A DNA stretch of 64,000 nt. It comes from Cephalotus follicularis. Taxonomy: Eukaryota; Streptophyta; Magnoliopsida; Oxalidales; Cephalotaceae. Where the stretch lies: the NCBI GenBank assembly GCA_001972305.1, contig BDDD01000357.1, positions 31,081 through 95,080 on the forward strand, written 5' to 3'. The notes beneath the pieces are model-generated. The model was not told the origin of the DNA. It saw only the letters and a program-made list of their open reading frames with translations, and did no database searches. The translations under genes and the position numbers were made by a program. Shown one piece after another: positions 32,101 to 41,100 of the stretch (the first letter of the stretch is position 1; each line of letters opens with the position of its first letter).

Positions 32101-35100
32101 TAGTCTAGGATGTGGGTTGTTGTATTGTGATCATGGTCATCGTCGGGTTGAGGGTTTTTCTGATGCTGATTGGGCAGGGTCTCCTTCTGACAGAAGGTCT
32201 ACTACTGGCTATTGTGTTTTCGTTGGAGGCAACATTGTTTCATAGAAAAGCAAGAAACAAAGTGTAGTTGCACGTTCCAGTGCCGAGTCAGAGTACAAAG
32301 CTATAGCTAATGTTACATGTGAGTTGATGTGGATACGGTAATTATGGGGTGATTTGGGTTTGGTGACCCGTCTCCTATGCAGTTGTGGTGTGATAACCAA
32401 GTTGCTATTCATATTGCCTCAAATCCTGTATTTCATGAACGTATTAAACATATTGAGGTAGATTATCATTTCATTCGCGAGAAGATTCAGCAAAAGCTTA
32501 TTTCAACCAACTTTTTGAGAATAGCTGAACAACTTGCAGATGTGTTTACAAAGTCCTTAGGCAGTGGGAGGATTAAAACTATTTGTAACAAGTTGAGCAT
32601 GTATGATATGTATCCTCTAGCTTATCATAGTGCAGACTAATTGGTCTGACCCTTTGATCTCTAATTTTTGATTAACACCATGGACCAGAAGATCACGTCC
32701 ATTAGTCGTTATCTAGACACCGTCAGAGAGGTCTGAGATTATTTTGGTATATTATATTCAGGGAATTAAAATTTATCCCAGGTCTATAATGTTCTCAAGT
32801 CTTTGTTCAAGATTGAGCAACATGGTCTATCTATTACTGAGTATAATGTAGCCTTCAAAAGTGATTTTTGAAGAATTCAATGATATTTGTCCTGCTAATG
32901 ATGATGCCACTATAGTTAAAAAGCAATGGGAACAATTGGGTATTGTTGCTTTTCTTGTAGGACAGTAGCCTGTGCATGCTACTGCTTGATCTTAGATTCT
33001 GTCCAGTTCTCAGGTTATTTCCTTGTCAGATACCTTCTCTCGGGTTCTTCGATCTGCTCCTAATATGTTTTCGTCACTGTCTCTCCAGAGTTAGGTGATC
33101 AAGCTGCTTTGGTTGGTCACAACAGTCGTGGGGGTTGGTCTGGTAGTCGTGGTGGTCGAGGTGTACATCCCGCTTGTACAAATTGTGGCCACCAGTGTCA
33201 TTATCGGGATACTTGTCAGAAACTTCATGCGCAGTTCACTCAGTTTCGTGCATAACATGCTTCTCTTGCTACTTTTAGTCATCTAGGTAATTCTGGAGGT
33301 AATTCCACAGCCTATCTTAAAGTCTCTCCACGAGACTGGTTGATTGATTCTGGTGTATCATATCATACTACGGGAAGCACAAGTATATTACGTGCTTATT
33401 CCACTTCTTCTGGTTTACTTGCCATCACCAATGCTAGTGGCTCCAGTACACAGGTTACAAGGAGTGGGTCTGCTCACCCTACTTTTTCTATACCTCAATC
33501 TGCTATATTAGTGTTGGAGTTAGTGTATATTATACTTATTAGACATTGTATAGACACTTGACAGTTTATAGGGTTATTATTGTAATTGTACGTTATACAG
33601 TTGTTCTTATATATATTACTAGGGGTGAAAATTCGGTAAAACCGAAATTTTTTCCGTTTCGGTTAACCGAAAAAAATTTCGATTTTCTTTTTTCAAAAAC
33701 CGAAACTGAAAAACCGAAATAAATTCAGTTAATAGCGAAAAAATCGAGCTTCCTATTTAATTTTGTTTTACAAACTTTTTTTTTACAAACATGAAACCTA
33801 GATTAGAATACATGTTTCCATAATGTATATGACATTAAATATATAGAACATATTTTAGCATAATATATAGAAAAAGCTTATTACAATTTGAACGGTGAAT
33901 ATATGATATATCAATAGACAAGAATTAAAAAAAATTAATAAAATTCGGTATTTCGGTTCTGCCGGTTAACCAAAATTTAATATATTAAAAACCGAAACCG
34001 AAATTGATGAAAAACTGAAAAAACCAAATAGATAAAACTGAAAAACGAATTAACCGAAACCGATTTTATTTCGGTTTGGTTCCGGTTTTTTTTTCGGTTT
34101 TAAATTTTCACCCCTATATATTACATATGGCCTCTATGATTAAGGATAAGCCAATATAAAAAAACCCCCTAAAAATCCTCTCAATTTCAACATGGTATAA
34201 GAGCAAGGTTTCCTAACTTCCTAAAACACTACCTTCTCCTAGCAAATTTGAGGTCACCAAAGCATTTTCGGCGACTAAACAAGGAGAACAAGCGCTGTAC
34301 AGCCGGGAAGTGTGTGACCTAGTGCTCAAATCTGGACTAGAGACCCATCGGAAGACTCGCCTACTGTCGGCGCCCCCTTGCATGAAGTTTGAATATGATC
34401 GGAGCAGCCATTCACCAGCGACACGCCTCACCGGACTTCTGCAACAGCTACAAAGAACCTCAGATCTACGCCTATCTAGACGTCCGTTGGCCAAACGATC
34501 ACAGCCACCGAGTCAAGCGCTCGCAACCAGAACCTGAGAAGACCATCGCTGTCCGACCACCTCTTTGGAACAGTGTCTCCAGAACAGTACATCACCGACA
34601 GTGGTAGTGGTATTTTTTTTCATGAATTTGTGACTTTTTTTTGGAATTTTCTGGTGTTGGTGCTACTGTGTTGGTTGATAGTAAGGAACTTGTGGTGTCA
34701 TTTGCTTGATTTTGAAACATGGAGGAAAGTGGAAACAGTGGTACTTCCTCTACTAATCGGGTTGTGGTAACGGAAGTTACTCGGAGTGTTAACCACAACA
34801 CTTCTCTTTAAATCAGTCTGATGAAGTTTGATGGGACTAACTACCTCTCTCGGTCTAAAGCTTGTATGTCTTGACTTCTACACTTTATTGAGCCTACCCT
34901 TAGTCCACAGTACATGATGAAGGACTCGGCGAAAGACATTTGGGAGGTCATTGCTCGACAATACTCTTAGAGGAACAACTATGCTCAGGCGTATGAGATT
35001 CACCAGAAGATCAGAGCTTTGAAGCAAGGAGAATTATCCTTTGCCACTAACTACTCCGTTATGACTTTCCTCTGGCAACAACTTAATTCTTATTGGACAT

Positions 35101-38100
35101 TCAGGCATACTACTGCTTTTGATGATCTTCTGGCCTTCCAAAGTGACATTGAGAAGGAACGAGTGTATGCTTCCTTGGTGGCCTAAATCCGGAGTATGAT
35201 CCAATTCGGATTCAAATTCATGGCAAAGAGTTATTTCCTACACTTGAGGGGGCATACAATCTACTCCAACATTAGGAGCATCAGCGTAGTGCTATGATGC
35301 CATCTGTCTCCTTAGATCGCTTGCCACATGCTGTGTCCTCTAGATCATCCGTTCATCTCAGTGATTCCAAAAGCAGTACAAGTGACAAACCACCAATGAT
35401 GTGCAGCCATTGTGGAAAGCCTAGGCATACTATAGAGACTTTTTGGAAATTGCATGACCGTCCATCAAGAGGGCGTGGTGGTAGTAGGTCGAGTGGCGGT
35501 AGACTCACACGTTCACAGGCGCATGTGTCTGAGGTTTCTAATACCTCCTCTTTGATTGACAGTGTTCCTCCTAGTGCATCTACTACTTATACTGTCTTTC
35601 TTTCTATGGATGAGATCTCAGTACTTTAGCGCCGCTCTCCCACAACACCTCAGTCGCCCAACTGAATTTTTTTGGTTCTTCCACTGATTCTCCTCATAGC
35701 ACTTCCAACCTAACTCAGTCAAGTATAATTTCTAGTGCTTTTAGTATCTCTACATCTAACCCTTCATGGTTACTTGATTCTGGAGCAAATGATCGTATGA
35801 CTATCTCATCTGATTTATTTGACTTTTATATTCCTTGTTCTGGTAAATATAAAATTAGGGTTGCAGATGATTCTCTATTGCCTATTTCAGGATAAGGTAT
35901 TGCTCATTGTACTCCCACTATATCACTGTCTTTTGTTCTTCATGTTCTTGGTCTTTGTGCAAACTTATTGTCCATTTACCGACTTACCCAATAATTGAAT
36001 TGTTGTGTCGTTTTCTTTTTCACTCATTGTATCTATCAGGAATTGGGCACGGGGAGAACAACTGGTTATGATAGAGTGCAAAGTGGACTTTACTATATGG
36101 ATCCGCACATGACTTCCTTTTATTACCCGAACCTCTGCTAATACTGCAAGGACCAGTAGTAGTTTATCCCACTTGCATTAATGGCATAGGCATTTGGGCC
36201 ACCCCTCTCTATGGGTTTTATCTATTTTATTTAATGCTTTGGCTAAGGATTGTAAACATGAGTTTTTTATTTGTGATGTGTATGAGTTAACAAAATAAAC
36301 TTGAGCTTGTTATCCTTTAATCCCTAATAAAAGTGATGTTCCATTTTCCATTATTCATTCTGATTTGTCGACTTCTAGAATTGTCTCTCGTGGTGGTTTT
36401 AAGTACTTTGTTTCTTTTATTGATAATTGTACTCCTCACACTTGTGTCTACCTTCTTCATTCGAAGAATGAGGTCTTTACATGTTTTAAGTCCTACCATG
36501 CTATGATTCGCATTCAGTTCCATGCTCAAATTCAGGTACTTCGGAGTTATAATGGAACTGAATGTATGGATGGAAACTTTCACACTTATCTTGATGAGCA
36601 TGGTATAGTTTCCCAAACCTCATGTGTCCATACTCATGAACAAAATGGTATTCCAGTGAGGAAAAATAGACTCCTTCTCAATGTTACTCGATCTATCATG
36701 TTCTCTATGAGTGTCCCTAAATCCTTTTGGGTTGATGTTGTTCTCATTGCTCCATACCTCATTAATAGGACTCCTAGTGTGCTTGATTTCAAGACTCCTG
36801 TGTCACTTCTCCTTGATCCAACACTCACTTCCTATCTTCCTCTAAAAATCTTTGGTTGTGTGTGTTTTGTTCATAATTCAAATCCCTCTCGTGACAAACT
36901 TGATACTCCACTTCTCAGAAAGGCTACAAATGTTGTCATCTTCCTTCCCATGAACTTTTTATTACCATGGATGTTACCTTTCATGAGCATGAATCCTACT
37001 TTCAACCATCCCTTCAGGGGGAGAGAGATATTGTGGAAGAAGAGATGCTTGGAGAGTCTTCTGCTAACCCACATCGGGTTGGTAGCGATATTGTTTGTGT
37101 TGAGAGGAAGAGCGTGAGGGAAGAGAAAAAGGAGGATTAGGAAGAGCAAGAGGAGGAGACGTGTTGAGGGGGAGGATGTGAGAGAGGCGAGAGAGAAAGA
37201 GACTTGTGCTCAGGGGGAGAAAACAAGGAATGATTTGAAGACTTACATTAGGAGAAAGACTCGGATAGAAAAGTCCACTCAAGCACCAGCTTGCCAATTT
37301 GTTGACTCCGAATGACTCAGTTTCTTCCTCCAAGTATCCTTCTCCAACATCAGGTACTGTTGATGATGTTGATATTCCTATTGCCCTAAGGAAGGAGTTA
37401 GAGCTTGTACTAAACATCCAATTTATGACTTTGTTTCTCATGAAAAGCTTTCTCCTCCATATCGTGCATTTCTTTCCTTCTTGTCGTCTGTGTCTATTCC
37501 GCAGGGTTGGAAATAGGCCATTACTGACTCTAAATGGAAACAAGTCATGATTGAGGAAATGAAAGCTCTAAAGAAGAATGACACATGAGAATTAGTCACT
37601 CTATCAGTTGGGAACAAAGTGGTAGGATGCAAGCGGGTGTTCACATGATAAATACCAACAGCTTCATGGCCCCCACCAATTATTGCCCCCGTCCTCATAT
37701 CCTGAAAGACACAAGAAGTAGAAGAGAACAAAACAAGACAGTTAAGTTCCTTATAGAGACAACTAATAGACAATAAATTGTATGGTCAATTAGGTACATG
37801 TAAAACGAAAGCTAAGGATAAGGTAGGACTCAAAGAGACAACACCATTGCCAGTCACTAGGGACTTGGAACCATCGACAGGTGTAATAAATTGATTGGAA
37901 ACAAGATGAAAAGATTGAAACAAAGAAATGTTACTAGTGATATGATTATTGGCGCTAGAGTCTATAACCCAGATGTCAAAACCAACCGACAATAATGCTG
38001 TGTTACTTATAGACTAGCATGACTAGAAGAAGAAGCACGGGCAGATGCACGAGAAGTAGAAGCAATACCACAGCTAGAGCAAACCAGCTCATCATACTCT

Positions 38101-41100
38101 GCCCTGGATACAATGATACGATCAGTCTTTGTCTGCGCTCCTGCAGATGCTGCCTGCTGACTATTAGTCTGGTTACTATCTGTATATGCTGCCTGTAGGG
38201 CCCGAGTCTCTGGATACAAGTCATAACAATAAGGAGCAGTGTGGCCAGGTTTCTTACAGTGTGTACAGAAATGACCACCAGTCCATCCACCACCACTTGT
38301 AGCACCACGGCTAAAACCACACTACCACGAACACCACCACCACAACTACGACCACCTCTACCACCACGATGACCAGTATGCTGTGTAGCATAGCACTATG
38401 ATCACTAGACTAGTCAAGCTCAGACTGAGGAACACGCTCCACCCGAGCAAAGATGTCCTCAATAGATGAAAGATCGCCCATAGATTGAAACTGTTGACGT
38501 AGGGCAGTATGCCTATTCCCCAGACCCTTCAAAAACAGAATAGTACGCATATCAACTTTCTCTTTAAGGAGGATCTTGGGGTCCTTAGTATAAGGCAAGT
38601 AGGAGTCCAATCTCTAAGTGAGAGTAGTAAATCATATATAGTGTACCATCTCCTATAGATAAACTAAATAGAGACTCCCACTATTCACACTTCCTTGGTA
38701 GATCCACATTGCATGAACTGATATACCATAGAACTATCCATACTTTCCCATAGCAAATGCATTACCATAGCATCACCACGAAGCCGTATTGATTTGAGAT
38801 TAGCCTCTGTGGGAGCTATCTCAGTTGGATATTGCTCCTACTAAGTAGCAAGTAGGTAAACTCTAACTATATTCCGCCAAGATGGATAATTCTTGTCGTC
38901 TAGCTTGACAGAAAGAATCTGAAAATGAGGCACTTGCATATTCACAGTAGTGCGAATAGATCTACTACCAGAACATCCGAAGTAGCACTTCAGGAAATTG
39001 ACATTTCACCACACAATATACCAACACAAATTATGGAAAGAACAAATCACCAACCACTACCACACAAAAATCACAATACACACCACAACACAGCACACTA
39101 AAAAAAACACCATCAAAACAGTGGTTCATTTAGAGAACCAGATCACCATCGGGACATAAGACATCTATGAACGCAACATATAAGTCACAGCATTTGCCTA
39201 AGGGCTTCACGGTGTTGCTCATCAACACCAAACACAAGATGAAGAAAGACCTGACATAGAAATCATCATTAAGGCAAAGATCGGTGCTAAACCAGAGAGA
39301 ATACCTCACCGGAGAAGATCGACGCTCTGACAGACGAAATCGGTGCTCAGATGTAGAGATTGGCGCTCAAAACAACGGCAGTCGGAGAAGACAATGGTGC
39401 GTTGGAGAAGACGATCGGCTGGTGGGGAGAGTCGCTAGATAAGTCAATCGGTTGGAGAGGAAGACGGTGAGGCGTGACGGCTGTCCAGAAGTTAGGGTTA
39501 GGGTTCCTTTCCTTTTTTCTTTCTTTGTAGTTTCCTTTTTTATTGTCATTTTCTGCTTCTGTTTTTTGTTTTTGTTGAAAATTTCCTAATCTATTTTAAG
39601 TGGCTCTGATACCATGTTAGTGAAAATAAGAATGAATTGTTGTATTATTGATTAATGAGGATTACTTATATAGATTATTAGTCAAAACAATCAAATAGAC
39701 AAAGTAATAGAATTGAATGAAGCGGTGACAATTTTTTAATAGGTTCAAGTATGTGCCTAATTTGAATCACCATTGGTCTAGCTGAGCAATGACTGTAGAC
39801 CCCAGGTTGTAATGATGACACAATTGTAACAATTTGCTAAAAAATGGTTGTTTGACTCAATGTTATCTAAAAATTGGTTGCAGCGCGTCCCGAAACATGG
39901 GGCGTTCGCGATTTGGGTCTCCAAAAGTTAACGTGACGATTTTTGGGATGCCAATAAGCTCCGTGGCTTCCAATCGATGCTGCAACCTGCGATGCAATGA
40001 ACTTTGGTTTTTTGTTTCTTTTTTTTTTCTATCGCGTGACATGAACTGTGTGGGTCTTTGTTTCTATTTCGTTTTTATGGCGTGAACTGTGTTATCGGTG
40101 GGTCTGGTCATTGGTGAAGTGTTGAAGTTGAATGGAGAAGGTTGGGAAGTGGAATAGACGAGAGAGAAAATTGGGGAGTGGAAAAGATAGAGATTATAGA
40201 AAGGTGTGATTGTGAATCAGTATCTAATCTAGATTCTAGAGAAACGTTTTGATTCACACGTTTAAATTATAATGAGAAAAGATAGATTTAAATTATTATT
40301 ATAATATTAATATAGTAATTGGTGAATCATTAAAGAAAAAAAAATCAGTATCTTTGGGCACAGCCACCCAGGTCCACTGTCCACAATTATAACTGAAAGG
40401 GTAAAAGTCGGCTTAGATTTCAGAAGAAATAAAAAAAGGACTCTCCGTAGTCCATAGTACTCCATATAACTACTGTACCCAACGAAAAATCAAAATTGTT
40501 CAACTTTTAATCATGGCTTTTGAAAAAATAATCTAATGACGCAATGTAAAATCTGTGTTCTTTATCGCAAACCCAACTAGAGCGTACCACGATCCCAACT
40601 AGCGATCTGACTAAGCCTACCCCTGTCGTACCCCGTACTGGGAAAAACACCGTATCCCGTCCCCGTCCCCGTACCGCGTACCCTGCCGTACCGCGTATTA
40701 GGTAACACTAGTTTGACTAGATCAACCTCATCAAGTTGTTTTCCAGCATGATTGGTTTAGAGGACAAGGATTCATGCATGAACTTGTTAGATATATGAAT
40801 TGCATTACCTTTTGTATCTTTCATAATTTGTCAACCTTTTCTCATGTTACTTACACAATTTACCCAAAATATCTTCTCATTCAGGCTTTGGAACCTGTAG
40901 TCCATGGCAGAGGGAGAAAAATGGACTCCTTGGATGAGACATACCTAGGTGTCCACGAGGAACTGCTATATGCTCGGAAAATTATACCTGTTGCAGGTCT
41001 GTCTTTTTAATTTTAAAATCTGGTAAATTTTTTCATATATTTTCTTTGTTAATTTATCTAAAATGTTTGTTGTTTTTGTTTCATTATTTCTCTTTGATGT

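Larger units (their letters stand above)
23426..32677 (+). mobile_element. Element D: copia (+) inserted in C, itself interrupted by E
   Basis: The 5' LTR (23426-23554) begins TGTTAGATAAGG. The PBS-like TGGTATCATAGCC is at 23555-23567. Gag, protease, insertion of E (25563-29838), integrase, RT and RNase H follow, then a 3' LTR remnant ending 32677. The target duplication CCATG flanks it (23421-23425 and 32678-32682). The purine tract and first half of the 3' LTR are missing. Confidence 0.9.
22602..33511 (+). mobile_element. Element C: copia (+), 5' part, interrupted by D and cut by L
   Basis: The 5' LTR is at 22602-22742, PBS TGGTATTAGACTC at 22743-22755, leader to 23164, gag from 23165. D is inserted at 23426-32677 with target duplication CCATG. 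Gag resumes at 32683, the protease starts near 33337, and element L begins at 33512. No 3' half or 3' LTR was found. K at 42455 is a second copy of this family. Confidence 0.85.
33512..37648 (+). mobile_element. Element L: copia (+), truncated in RT
   Basis: The LTR is 33512-34192 (including a MITE), PBS-like TGGTATAAGAGC 34193-34204, leader, gag from 34719, protease, integrase and the beginning of RT. It ends about 37648, where it meets element M in opposite orientation. No 3' LTR was found. It is similar to element J in Gag and integrase. Confidence 0.83.
37649..39730 (-). mobile_element. Element M: copia (-), 5' part only
   Basis: The 5' LTR is 39615-39730 (minus reads TGTCACCGC to CTAACA) and the PBS complement GCTCTGATACCA is 39603-39614. 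Leader and gag follow (about 39000-38000), and the protease (37990-37700) is truncated at 37649 by the junction with L. Integrase, RT and 3' LTR are absent. Confidence 0.82.
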
